Source of the DNA: Planctomycetota bacterium
Lineage (GTDB): Bacteria; Planctomycetota; Phycisphaerae; UBA1845; PWPN01
Length of the DNA: 64,000 nt
Direction of reading: 5' to 3'
NCBI GenBank assembly: GCA_029550525.1
Contig: JAKPHF010000078.1
Coordinates: forward strand, 434,001 to 498,000
The notes below the pieces were generated by a model. The model ran no database searches, was not told the DNA's origin, and saw only the letters and a program-made list of their open reading frames with translations. The position numbers and the translations under genes are program-made. Positions 37,175-45,138 of the stretch are shown here, piece after piece (positions within the stretch are counted from its first letter, which is position 1; every line of letters begins with the position of its first letter).

Positions 37175-37627
37175 TCCAACCTCGTGTCAAACAGACTGGC
37201 GGCAGTGATCCCACGCACTCACATTCATTCACACACCATCGGCAATTTGCCGGACTTTATCCGCTCCCGGCCACAGTTGCACGCCGGGCCGATAGGAATT
37301 CATCGGACAAACCGCCCCAGGCAGGTGACGACAATCTCATCAGTGCACGTAAGTTACGAGTTCGGACGGCGCTGGGTTCAAGTCCGCCTTGACGCCAGGC
37401 GCCGCGGGACCTCCGGCACGGTCGGCGGCGACGGACGGATCCGCCGGCGGACCATGCGTAAACATGCCTCGGGGAAGACGTTGGGGCTTGTTGGCGATCG
37501 GCGCGGATCGTGCTATGGTCTGGGTTGGCGCCCGGCGAGACGGCAAGGGTCGGCCCGCCGGCAAGGGTTTATCTGGGGATTTCGGGGCGCCGAGAGAGTG
37601 CGTCCGGCAGGCGAGAACGGATTCGAG
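37175..37627. other. 453-nt gap upstream of purD
   Basis: No gene is evident. The long frame running into purD here shows no ribosome binding site or protein-like features. A TTGGCG-N17-TATGGT promoter candidate at 37491-37519 is the only element I would mark. GGTTCAAGTCC at 37374 resembles a tRNA T-loop by chance; no stem forms. Confidence 0.4.
37491..37519 (+). promoter_or_regulatory. Possible sigma70-type promoter for purD
   Basis: TTGGCG (37491-37496), 17-nt spacer, TATGGT (37514-37519), about 110 nt upstream of the purD ATG. Confidence 0.4.
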
Positions 37628-38896
37628 ATGAAAGTACTACTGGTCGGATCGGGCGGTCGGGAACACGCGTTGGCCTGGAAAATCGCGCAATCGCCGCGGC
37701 TCGAGGCGCTGTACTGCGCCCCCGGGAATCCGGGCACGGCCCTGTTGGGGGAGAACGTAGAGCTCAAGGTCGACGATCTGGCCGGCATCGTCCAGTTCGC
37801 TCGAAGCCACGCCATCGATCTGGTCGTGGTCGGACCCGAGAATCCGCTCTGCGCTGGCTTGGTGGACGAGTTGACCGCGGCGGGCATCCGCGCGTTCGGC
37901 CCCGACCGCGCGGCCGCCCGTCTGGAAGGCGACAAGGCCTTTGCCAAGGAGCTGATGCGACATCGCTCGGTGCCTACCGCCGACGCCCGCATCTTCGACA
38001 AGTACCGCGACGCCCGGGCCTACATCGCCAGCCGGGACCATCCGGTGGTGCTCAAGGCCGCCGGCTTGGCCGCGGGCAAGGGCGTCATCGTCTGCGATGA
38101 TCCGGCGGATGCGTTGATCGCGCTCGAGCGCATCATGGTCAACCGTGAATTCGGCGCTGCGGGAGATACCATAGTCGTCGAGGAAAAGCTCATCGGCCCA
38201 GAAGTGAGCCTCCTGGCCTTCGTGGATCACGACAACATCTACATCATGGAGACGGCCCAGGATCACAAGCCTGTCGGCGAAGGCGACACGGGCCCCAACA
38301 CCGGAGGCATGGGCGCGTACAGCCCGACCACGCTTCTGGATGACAAGCTGATCCAGCAGGTGCAGTCGGAGATTTTGGTCCCGATCATCGACGCCATGCG
38401 CACGCAGGGCATCACCTATCGCGGCGTGCTCTACACGGGGCTGATGCTCACGGCCGCCGGTCCCAAAGTGCTGGAGTTCAACTGCCGCTTCGGGGATCCC
38501 GAAACGCAGCCCTTGCTCATGCGTCTCCGCACGGACCTGCTCGAGATCTTCGAAGCGGTTACGGAGGACAAACTCGATCGCATCACGCTGCAGTGGGATC
38601 CGCGGCCAGCGGTCTGCGTGGTGATGGCGGCCGGCGGCTATCCCGGCGCGCACGAGAGCGGAAAGGTGATCAGCGGGCTGGAAGAGGCCGCCGCGATGCC
38701 GGACGTGATGGTCTTCCATGCCGGCACACGCAAGGTGGGCAACAATGTGGTGACCGCCGGTGGTCGCGTATTGGGCGTAACCGCTCTGGGCGACACCGTC
38801 GCCGCCGCTCAAAAACGGGCCTACGAGGCATGCGAAAAGATCACCTGGGATGGCGTTTACTACCGCCGCGACATTGCTGCCAAGGCGATACGATGA
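37628..38896 (+). CDS. purD: Phosphoribosylamine-glycine ligase
   Basis: 422 aa, full length. MKVLLVGSGGREHAL is the family N terminus; PENPLCAGLVDEL, KAAGLAAGKGV (ATP-grasp lysine), FVDHDNIYIMETAQDHKP, PNTGGMGAYSP and FNCRFGDPETQ (metal-binding) follow in the expected order. It joins glycine to 5-phosphoribosylamine in the second step of de novo purine synthesis, in the cytoplasm. No other pur gene is adjacent. The ATG at 37628 matches the family start; an upstream in-frame extension of about 250 codons is not credible. Confidence 0.95.
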   Translation: MKVLLVGSGGREHALAWKIAQSPRLEALYCAPGNPGTALLGENVELKVDDLAGIVQFARSHAIDLVVVGPENPLCAGLVDELTAAGIRAFGPDRAAARLEGDKAFAKELMRHRSVPTADARIFDKYRDARAYIASRDHPVVLKAAGLAAGKGVIVCDDPADALIALERIMVNREFGAAGDTIVVEEKLIGPEVSLLAFVDHDNIYIMETAQDHKPVGEGDTGPNTGGMGAYSPTTLLDDKLIQQVQSEILVPIIDAMRTQGITYRGVLYTGLMLTAAGPKVLEFNCRFGDPETQPLLMRLRTDLLEIFEAVTEDKLDRITLQWDPRPAVCVVMAAGGYPGAHESGKVISGLEEAAAMPDVMVFHAGTRKVGNNVVTAGGRVLGVTALGDTVAAAQKRAYEACEKITWDGVYYRRDIAAKAIR

Positions 38897-38909
38897 ATTG
38901 AATGGCGGG

Positions 38910-38962
38910 AGAGCAGAAGACAGGACAGGAGACAGCTGAGAGCTGACAGCTCAGAGCTCATC
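38910..38962. repeat. Heptamer repeat tract, GAGCTGA type
   Basis: GACAGCTGAGAGCTGACAGCTC... runs with a roughly 7-bp period between purD and the terminator of the candidate RNA. Same family as 9668-9745 and 39354-39444. Confidence 0.6.
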
Positions 38963-38963
38963 T

Positions 38964-39009
38964 AAAAGGCGGCCCGCCGGAGCAGCTTGGTTAAGCCACT
39001 CCGGCGGGC
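38964..39009 (-). terminator. Terminator of the candidate RNA
   Basis: GCCCGCCGGAG and CTCCGGCGGGC (11 bp perfect) enclose a 16-nt loop; on the minus strand CGCC then TTTT follows. The orientation of the T run favours the minus strand over purD. Confidence 0.65.
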
Positions 39010-39290
39010 AATATTCTATCGGCTGCTGCCAATCATGCAGCCACGTTGCGCTGCACTACGGCAGCAACCTCTTACATTCGCCAGACACGGATCACCTCCT
39101 TTACAAGGGCCCACCCCTTCGGCCGGCGAAGGCCTCCGGGCTTTGCCCTGTCCAACGGCCGTCGCCGAAGGACCCTCGCGTCGACACATCCGGAGATCCC
39201 GGAAGCACGACCCGCGGCAGGTGACCTTCCGCACCGGGTTTCTCCTGGCCCGTCATTTCAGGAGGCCGGCGATGCAGAACATCAGTCTGC
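38964..39290 (-). ncRNA. Candidate structured non-coding RNA with 16S 3'-end complement
   Basis: The minus strand has a promoter (TTGACG 39325-39320, 17 nt, TAAGCT 39302-39297), about 327 nt with many hairpins, and a terminator. Stems include TGCAGA/TCTGCA at the 5' end (39273-39291), CTCCTG/CAGGAG (39242-39264), CCTTCGGC/GCCGAAGG (39116-39171) around GGGC-AAA-GCCC, and GGCTGC/GCAGCC (39021-39042). AAAGGAGGTGATCC (39102-39089) complements the last 14 bases of typical 16S rRNA. A GTG six bases after AGGAGG opens an 11-codon frame (39088-39056). It does not match my recollection of RNase P, tmRNA, SRP or 6S RNA. Confidence 0.5.
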
Positions 39291-39296
39291 ACCCCA

Positions 39297-39325
39297 AGCT
39301 TAGGTTGTAAAACGGGACGCGTCAA
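39297..39325 (-). promoter_or_regulatory. Promoter candidate of the structured RNA
   Basis: TTGACG, 17-nt spacer, TAAGCT on the minus strand, directly preceded by a run of T. The -35 is 5/6; the -10 is weak. Confidence 0.4.
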
Positions 39326-39353
39326 GAAAAAAAAACGCGAAAGTGTCGCCAAT

Positions 39354-39444
39354 TCAAGAGCTCTAAGCAGAGAGCTTTGAGCTGTAAGCCGTGAGCTATG
39401 AGCCAGACATCCGGCTGAGAGCTGATAGCTGACAGCTGCGGCTG
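39354..39444. repeat. Heptamer repeat tract homologous to 9668-9745
   Basis: Reversed, this reads CAGCTGTCAGCTATCAGC, then CAGCCGGATG, GGCTCA and more AGCTxAC units, in the same order as the tract at 9668-9745. It abuts the stop of the isomerase-like gene. Confidence 0.7.
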
Positions 39445-40404
39445 TCAGATTTCGACACCGAGCGTCGGGGCGAGCTGCTGGATGAATTGCCGCGCCTGGT
39501 CGTACTCGTCCGGCCCCGCGCAGTGTTCGATCATGAGCGGCGGCTGATGCTCAAGAGCCGCCAGGCGCGTGAGGAAGGTCTTGTAGTCCAGCTTCCCGGC
39601 ACCCGGCGGCACTTCCTTGAAGTGCACGTTCGTTTCGACGATCCACTGCAAGTCTTTCGCATGACAACTGACGATATGCGGCCCCAGCTTGTCGAAACAC
39701 TCGTTGAGCAGTTCGGTGTTGCGATAGAATCGCCGCGGCGAATTGATCAGATTGCACGGATCGAGATGCACGCCGAACGCCGGCCGATCCACCGCCCTCA
39801 ACAGTTCGAGATAGCTGTCGGCCGAGTCGGGCAGCGACCAGCCCATCATCTCGAAGCAGAATTTCGCTCGCTTGGGTTTGACGGCATCGATGATGGCCCG
39901 GGCGTTTTCAACCGTCGCGTCGAAGAACTTTTGCGTGATGTTGTCCGAATGCGGTCCGAACCAATCCTCCGTGCTGTACGAGCCGGCAATATCCACGCAA
40001 CACAACGCGCCGATCTCCTCGGCCAAAGCGAGTCCCTCGGTGACCGCTTTCAGGTTGGCCTTGCGCTTCTCCGGATCCGCATCGAGTAAATTGCACCAGC
40101 GGCCGACCTCGGCAATGACGATGCCGTGCTTGCTGTAGGCCTTGTGGATGTCGGCAATCCTCGTCGTATCCTCGAGCTTGACGGGCGGACAATAGGCGGC
40201 AGTGTACCCGAGCTTCACGTGAGCCAGAGCCAGCACTTCGGGATCGTTGCTCTTTTCAAAGACCGGTGCTCCCAGCCGGACACGCCCTTTCTTTGCACTC
40301 GCCTCGGCTGCTCGGACTTGCGATCGCCCCGCATGCGAGGCAAGACCGGCGGCAATCGTGCCCAACAGGGCTCCCTTGGTGAATTGGCGGCGATTGATGG
40401 GCAT
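39445..40404 (-). CDS. Tat-exported sugar isomerase/epimerase-like protein
   Basis: 319 aa. INRRQFTKGALLGTIAAGLA is a twin-arginine signal. The mature protein is an AP-endonuclease-2/xylose isomerase-type TIM barrel: FCFEMMGW, VHLDPCNLI, VSCHAKD and LMIEHCAG supply Glu, Asp, His and Glu as likely metal ligands. Tat export fits a metal-loaded periplasmic enzyme, a recurring planctomycete theme also seen in the PHP protein here. The substrate is unknown. ATG 40404 has AAGGAAG upstream, and a 43-nt palindrome lies just before it, between this gene and the ACP gene. Confidence 0.75.
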   Translation of the reverse strand: MPINRRQFTKGALLGTIAAGLASHAGRSQVRAAEASAKKGRVRLGAPVFEKSNDPEVLALAHVKLGYTAAYCPPVKLEDTTRIADIHKAYSKHGIVIAEVGRWCNLLDADPEKRKANLKAVTEGLALAEEIGALCCVDIAGSYSTEDWFGPHSDNITQKFFDATVENARAIIDAVKPKRAKFCFEMMGWSLPDSADSYLELLRAVDRPAFGVHLDPCNLINSPRRFYRNTELLNECFDKLGPHIVSCHAKDLQWIVETNVHFKEVPPGAGKLDYKTFLTRLAALEHQPPLMIEHCAGPDEYDQARQFIQQLAPTLGVEI

Positions 40405-40421
40405 GGGTACTTCCTTGTTTT

Positions 40422-40464
40422 GTCAGTTGTCAGTGGTCCGTACTACGGACCACTGACAACTGAC
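40422..40464. repeat. 43-nt near-perfect palindrome
   Basis: Arms of 21 nt (40422-40442 and 40444-40464) are exact complements around one central base. The arm starts GTCAGTTGTCAGTGG, itself built of 7-mers GTCAGTT/GTCAGTG. It touches the last base of the ACP stop codon and lies 18 nt before the isomerase-like gene start on the minus strand. It may stop or attenuate transcription of the cassette. Confidence 0.75.
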
Positions 40465-40703
40465 TACCTGCGCTTGGCCTCCAGCAGTTCCACGATCGCC
40501 CGGAGGCTGCGCATGGACTCGATTTCCGCCGGTGACAGACTCACGCCGAAGCGGGTTTCGATCGACAGGGCGATGTTGAGGTGTTGGAGCGAGTCCCAAC
40601 CGGCGAGCGTCTCCTGCGACGCGTCGTCGCCTATCTGCTCCGCGGGCAAACCGAGCACGTCGGCCACCACCCGCCGTGCGTCATCCAGCAGCGTCGTCAG
40701 CAT
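40464..40703 (-). CDS. Acyl carrier protein
   Basis: 79 aa. LAGWDSLQHLNIALSIE contains the DSL motif; Ser38 should carry 4'-phosphopantetheine. The size and acidic helices are typical. Its start overlaps the end of the FkbH-like gene by 7 nt, so the two are coupled. It is unlikely to be the fatty-acid-synthase ACP, because no fab gene is near and its neighbours load and transfer a special acyl group; it is best seen as a dedicated carrier for the FkbH product. Confidence 0.85.
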   Translation of the reverse strand: MLTTLLDDARRVVADVLGLPAEQIGDDASQETLAGWDSLQHLNIALSIETRFGVSLSPAEIESMRSLRAIVELLEAKRR

Positions 40704-42643
40704 CGGCAGGCCTCCTCGGACACCGTCGGCGAAAGCCGTACGATCAAGTCAATCCATTCGGGGCATTCGATCGGACGTGCGACCAAGTCGAGCTCCCACA
40801 CCTCCGCGCCCGGATCGGCCGAACCTTCACTGGATACCCCCACGCCATCGTCCGCACGAGCGAAACCGTGACGCGCGTAGAAATCGCGGGCAGGTGCGTT
40901 GCGCGCCGTCGGCACGAACACGCCGGTCAGTGCTCGTATGCCGCGTCCCGCCGCCTGCTCGGCCAGCGCTGCCAGCATGGCCGTCTCCACCGTCCGGCCG
41001 ATCACGCGGCAGCTCATCACGAAGGCGTCGATATGACAACGGGCGTCCTGCAGCCGGACGACGATCACGCCCACGATGCCGCTGTCACCGAAGCGGTCAC
41101 GCACGCGGGTAATGAGTACGAGCGCATCATCGCGCTCCTGCATGGCTGCGAGTTCCTGGCTCGTGAACCGCCGGCCCGTGAGGTTGAACTGGTTCGTCTT
41201 GGCGAGCAACTGGGCCGCCCGCTCCCGCGTGTCCGGACCGGCTTCCTCGACCTCCACGACCAAGCCCAGCGAACGGTAGTAATCCTCGAGCGTTTGGCAG
41301 CTCTGTTCGAGATCGCGACGACGGCGTTGCTCGGCGTACATGGCACCGCGGCGGCGGTCCTCGTCGGTGAGCGCCAGCCGCTCGAACACGGGCTGCTGCC
41401 GAAGCGCTCGCTCATAACCAGCTGGATCGTCCGGCAGATCAACCACCCAGACCTCCGGCAACTGCGAGCGAATCCATTCCCGCTCGTGCGGGTTGTCGTC
41501 AAGGAACGCGAGCGCGTCGATGCCCACGTTCAGTTCCGCGGCGATCTCCCGCAAGCTGGTGGCCTTGTCGTTCCAGTTGATCCGCACAGCCGCGAAGTGC
41601 TCGGGCCGCAGCACCATGCCCGGATGATCCGCCAAAACGGCCATGGCTTCGGCGGCGTCGTTCTTGCTGCTGATGGCCAGGATGATGCCGCGGTGGTACA
41701 GATCGAGAATCGCCCGCTGCAGAGCCTGGAACGAAGCGCCGGGATGATCTCCGCCCACCGCGATGCCGTCCGCACCGTCCTCGCCGAGCACGCCTCCCCA
41801 CAACGTGTTGTCGAGGTCGCACACGAGCACCTTGGCCACACGGCCGGCGATTGGGTGCAGGTAGCGCAGCCACTCGTCGGCCAGATGCGGCAGGCTCTCG
41901 GCGGTCAGCGGCATGCGCACCGTCGCCCATCGCACGGGATCTTCCCAAGCCAGACGGCCGAAACGCGCGGTCAGACCGTCGTAGTCCAGCAGATGCACGC
42001 CCGGCGTGGTTGCCGCCACTTCGCGCAAGCTCGCGTTGATTCGTCCGATGGCCTCCCGCTGACTGAGCTGGGCGGTCACGTCGAGTAGTCCGCCGCTGGT
42101 GAATACGGGCGTGTCCAGCGTGTGCACGATCAGGTGGGCGTTGCTTCGCGATCGATACGAGCGAATCCAACCGTGCAGTTGGGCGCTAACGCGCTCGATC
42201 GCTTCATCCACCTGTGACGGGCTCAGCAAACTGAAGCGGCTCCAAAGATCGGGAGCGATCGAGCGGGTCTGAACCGCCACGATGACCACGTCGGGCTGAT
42301 AGGCATCGAGCGGGCCGGCCGGATCCATCAACTCCGAAGCAACGGCATCGAAGCCGCCGACTCGCACGGCGAGATCCAGGCCGTTGAGGTATCCCTTGGC
42401 CCGCAAGAGCGGCACGACCGGCTCGAGCGTGAACGTCCGCTCGATGGCCACTCGCAACGGCGTAAGCGAAAGCTGCTCGCGCAGCGTCTGGTAGCGGGTG
42501 ACGATGAACTGCGCCGTCGCCGGTGACGGGCACGCCTGCCACAACTCGGCCAGCAGCCGTCGCGCTTCATGGACCGCGCCGGCGTCGGCCGCCGCCACCG
42601 CCCGCGAGCGAAGCTGTTCGACTGCCTCGGCCGGGACATTCAT
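40697..42643 (-). CDS. FkbH-like HAD-IIIC protein with GNAT-like tail
   Basis: 648 aa. An N-terminal 250-residue helical and SGNH-like part precedes the HAD domain: VLVCDLDNTLWGGVLGEDG near 275, ISSKND, and FLDDNPHERE. The C-terminal third (TNQFNLTGRRFT, ARDFYARHGFARADDG) looks like an acetyltransferase fold. FkbH enzymes take 1,3-bisphosphoglycerate, dephosphorylate it and load a glyceryl (or related) group on an ACP. The ATG overlaps the deacetylase stop (ATGA), and its end overlaps the ACP gene, so the four genes form one operon. Family assignment is firm; the exact acyl group is inferred. Confidence 0.82.
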   Translation of the reverse strand: MNVPAEAVEQLRSRAVAAADAGAVHEARRLLAELWQACPSPATAQFIVTRYQTLREQLSLTPLRVAIERTFTLEPVVPLLRAKGYLNGLDLAVRVGGFDAVASELMDPAGPLDAYQPDVVIVAVQTRSIAPDLWSRFSLLSPSQVDEAIERVSAQLHGWIRSYRSRSNAHLIVHTLDTPVFTSGGLLDVTAQLSQREAIGRINASLREVAATTPGVHLLDYDGLTARFGRLAWEDPVRWATVRMPLTAESLPHLADEWLRYLHPIAGRVAKVLVCDLDNTLWGGVLGEDGADGIAVGGDHPGASFQALQRAILDLYHRGIILAISSKNDAAEAMAVLADHPGMVLRPEHFAAVRINWNDKATSLREIAAELNVGIDALAFLDDNPHEREWIRSQLPEVWVVDLPDDPAGYERALRQQPVFERLALTDEDRRRGAMYAEQRRRRDLEQSCQTLEDYYRSLGLVVEVEEAGPDTRERAAQLLAKTNQFNLTGRRFTSQELAAMQERDDALVLITRVRDRFGDSGIVGVIVVRLQDARCHIDAFVMSCRVIGRTVETAMLAALAEQAAGRGIRALTGVFVPTARNAPARDFYARHGFARADDGVGVSSEGSADPGAEVWELDLVARPIECPEWIDLIVRLSPTVSEEACRC

Positions 42644-43617
42644 GCGGCAGCCCCTCCCACCATCACCGGAACGCGAGCGGAACTGAACTGCTTGGGCACG
42701 TCGTTGGTATCCAGGCGGGGCAACTGCAGCGGATCGTGCCGCCATAAGTCGGCCCGGGCCACCTCGGTAGTCAGGCCGATCTTCGCCCCCGCCGAGCGCA
42801 CCTGTCGCCGCAAAGCTTCGTCGTGCGCTCCGAACGGATAGGCGATCGACCACGCCTCGGTGTCCGCGCCGATGCGGCCCAGCAATTCGAGCGACGACCG
42901 GATTTCTCGCTGACGGCATTCGGGTCCCAGACGATCGAGCCGGCTGTGCGTCTCGCCATGCACGCCGATGTGCATGCCCAATCGCTGCATGATCCGCAGT
43001 TGATCGACGGACACGTACAGCTCGGCCGCGAACGCCTCCTCGTCCCGCGTCACGTAGCGGGAGAACAGCCGATCGCAAATGGCCGCGCGGACCGGCTCGG
43101 GTAACTCGGTTTGGAGCATGCGCTTGATGAACACGATCTCTGGTGGATCGAATCGGCTCGGCTGCGCCAAACGTTCCCAGTACTCATCGGCCGAGAGCAG
43201 ATCGTACCGCTCACGATACTCGTCGATCAGGTCGAGCATCTCGTCGAACACGGCGTGGGTGTTGGGCTGGGCGGCCAGAATGAAGTGCAGCTTGTGCGTG
43301 TCAAGCACCTTTTTCTCGAGCAACGGCCGCGTGGGCACGAAGAAGCTGCCTTGCCAGCCCCGCTCATCCAGGAGCGGCAGGACGTTCGTGTAGTGATCGA
43401 TGAATCCGTCGTCGAACGTCAGGAGTGCGGCATCGTCGGGCAGATCGGCCGGCGAGCCCTCCACCGCGAACATCACCTCTTCCATGGTCACCACGGTGTG
43501 TCGCCGCTGCAGATAGTCGAGTTGGCCGCGGAAGGCCTCGAGGCTCAGCCCCTTGATGCGGGGAAACCGGCTCCGCTCGAGGTCCCGCACGTAATGGTAC
43601 ATCACGATCGTGAGCAT
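42640..43617 (-). CDS. Polysaccharide deacetylase (NodB-like)
   Basis: 325 aa. MLTIVMYHYVRD begins the domain; LLTFDDGFIDHY is the TFDDG catalytic/metal motif, GVHGETHSRLDRL the HxxxH-like metal site, and SIAYPFGAHDE the later motif. The enzyme removes N-acetyl groups from amino sugars. No signal peptide is seen, so it may act on cytoplasmic, nucleotide- or lipid-linked sugar. ATG 43617 (AGGAG five bases upstream) was preferred to the GTG at 43629. It overlaps FkbH-like downstream and is 8 nt from the GNAT gene upstream. Confidence 0.82.
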   Translation of the reverse strand: MLTIVMYHYVRDLERSRFPRIKGLSLEAFRGQLDYLQRRHTVVTMEEVMFAVEGSPADLPDDAALLTFDDGFIDHYTNVLPLLDERGWQGSFFVPTRPLLEKKVLDTHKLHFILAAQPNTHAVFDEMLDLIDEYRERYDLLSADEYWERLAQPSRFDPPEIVFIKRMLQTELPEPVRAAICDRLFSRYVTRDEEAFAAELYVSVDQLRIMQRLGMHIGVHGETHSRLDRLGPECRQREIRSSLELLGRIGADTEAWSIAYPFGAHDEALRRQVRSAGAKIGLTTEVARADLWRHDPLQLPRLDTNDVPKQFSSARVPVMVGGAAA

Positions 43618-43625
43618 GGCACTCC

Positions 43626-44768
43626 TCACGCTCGGCCCGCCGGCATTGGCCAGATGTTGGGCCGGTCCATACCGTCGTCGGACTTCACCAAATAAATGTC
43701 TCGCGACTCAATGGGCCTTTCGGGCGCGGCCGATCCGGCCAGCCGCCACACGTAGTTGATCGGGGGCCGTTCGTACTGCAGCGGCTGGAACAGGTTCGGT
43801 ACCGCCCGCACCGCCGCCGGCGCCGTCGGCGACACCGCGATGAAGCCGGCCGCCTCCAGCACGTGCCCCAGCCGATCGCTGCTGTGCTGAAAGTCGGCCA
43901 GGATGCACTGCTTCCTAGCGCCCCATGCCAGCACGCTGCGCAGGAGCGCGAGGTGAGCGTCGTCCGGCTGCCCGTTCCAGGTGTCCGGTCGCGCCGGCAG
44001 GCACTCAATGAGCCGCAGAACCTTCTTGCCGTCTGCCTGAGGATGCTCCGGGCTGATGATGCTCTCGATGCGAGCCACGATGATGCCGACGTCCACCACC
44101 GAGCCGAACATCTGGTATTTGAACCCGGCCGAGCGAAGGTAACGCCATGACCAGAACTCCGCGTTGCGATGCAGAGCCAGGCGGAACGCCGCTTCGACCG
44201 TCCGTTCGTACATGATCTGCAGCGCCAGTGTGTCCGGGCTTCGCAGGCTTTCCGCTTCACGGACGCCGGAAAGGTCGGGCACGGTCACGCCGGCCGTGTC
44301 GGGTCGGGCCGGGTGAGTGGCGACCAGCTGGTTGAAGCCATCCCGGTTCAGCGGAACGATCCAGCGGTGCAACGCCGGGGCATAATCGTAGCCGCGGGCA
44401 GTGTAGTAGCGGACGACGTCGGGATTGATGCCCAGACAGCAGCACACGTCGAACTCGTCCTCCAGGGCTTTCATCATGAGCAGCCCCAACGCCCCGTTGC
44501 GAAGGTCCGGCCGAACCACCCACAAGTCGTACACCACGCCCGGCAGCACCGTCCCGTTCGCCCAGTACAGGCCGGGCGTGCCGCCGAGAAAGCCGGCGAT
44601 CTGGCCCTCGTGCTCCACAAGCTTGCTAACCGGCCGTTCGCTGGCGAAGCCCATAAACTGCCACTCGAACAGGACACGGTCGGTGTACGGGTGACCGGCC
44701 CGCCAATGCTCATGGATGAAGGCTCGCAGCGCCGGCCAGTCGCCCGGATCGTATGTACGAATCTCCAT
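43626..44768 (-). CDS. GNAT-family N-acyltransferase
   Basis: 380 aa. MEIRTYDPGDWPALRAFIHEHW and the central VVYDLWVVRPDLRNGALGLLMMKAL (acyl-CoA/ACP loop) with LGINPDVVRYYTARGYDY are the GNAT fold; the second half likely holds a further GNAT-like domain. Double-GNAT proteins of this kind occur in polysaccharide clusters and use acyl-CoA or acyl-ACP. ATG 44768 has GGAGG upstream and was chosen over the frame to 44834. As first gene of the operon with deacetylase, FkbH-like and ACP, it probably transfers the ACP-bound group to a freed amine. Confidence 0.7.
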   Translation of the reverse strand: MEIRTYDPGDWPALRAFIHEHWRAGHPYTDRVLFEWQFMGFASERPVSKLVEHEGQIAGFLGGTPGLYWANGTVLPGVVYDLWVVRPDLRNGALGLLMMKALEDEFDVCCCLGINPDVVRYYTARGYDYAPALHRWIVPLNRDGFNQLVATHPARPDTAGVTVPDLSGVREAESLRSPDTLALQIMYERTVEAAFRLALHRNAEFWSWRYLRSAGFKYQMFGSVVDVGIIVARIESIISPEHPQADGKKVLRLIECLPARPDTWNGQPDDAHLALLRSVLAWGARKQCILADFQHSSDRLGHVLEAAGFIAVSPTAPAAVRAVPNLFQPLQYERPPINYVWRLAGSAAPERPIESRDIYLVKSDDGMDRPNIWPMPAGRA

Positions 44769-45138
44769 GCCGCCTCCACCGGGTTCGGCGCCCACGCCGC
44801 GCACCTGAGAATTTGTATCGGCAGGTTGCTGCACGCCATACGACCCAAACTGGCCAGATCAGCCTCCCCGGCCGGTCAGAGCGCAGCTACCCTAAGCAAA
44901 TGTGAGAGTTGAGCTTGGCTCAGCGACACCCGACACCAGCAGGACGCCCGGGAAGGGCTTTGGCTCCCTCCAACATACCGACCAACGACACACACCCCGT
45001 AGCGGCGCCACGTTGCATCTGTCGCCCCTATCGGGGCTCCATTCCAGAAGACGAGGTCGGGCGGAGCGTTCGTCAACCGGGGGCTTACGCCATCCGACTA
45101 TTGACCCCTGCCCCTTGTGGGGTAGAGGAGCCGCTCTG
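44769..45138. repeat. Non-coding gap with dispersed CCCCTT repeat
   Basis: No gene is supported. GCCCC-TATC-GGGGC (45024-45037), GGGGGCTTACGCC (45089) and CCCCTTGTGGGG (45112) are short hairpins; the order matches the CTACTNAC...CCCCTTC pieces near 4730-4770 and 47260-47285. A copy of a degenerate dispersed element is likely. Confidence 0.45.

Noticed and set aside
37374..37400. GGTTCAAGTCC resembling a tRNA T-loop
   Set aside because: The flanking five bases do not pair and no acceptor or anticodon stem can be built.
36884..37627. In-frame extension of purD by about 250 codons
   Set aside because: No family similarity, overlap with the membrane protein gene on the other strand, and purD starts canonically at 37628.
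39089..39102. GGATCACCTCCTTT, identical to the 3' end of 16S rRNA, as a remnant of an rRNA gene
   Set aside because: The match stops at 14 nt on both sides; upstream there is none of the conserved 16S helix 45 sequence. The minus strand offers a better explanation (candidate RNA with a strong ribosome binding sequence).
42644..43078. In-frame N-terminal extension of the FkbH-like gene
   Set aside because: It lies inside the deacetylase gene in another frame; the ATGA overlap at 42640-42643 gives the natural start.
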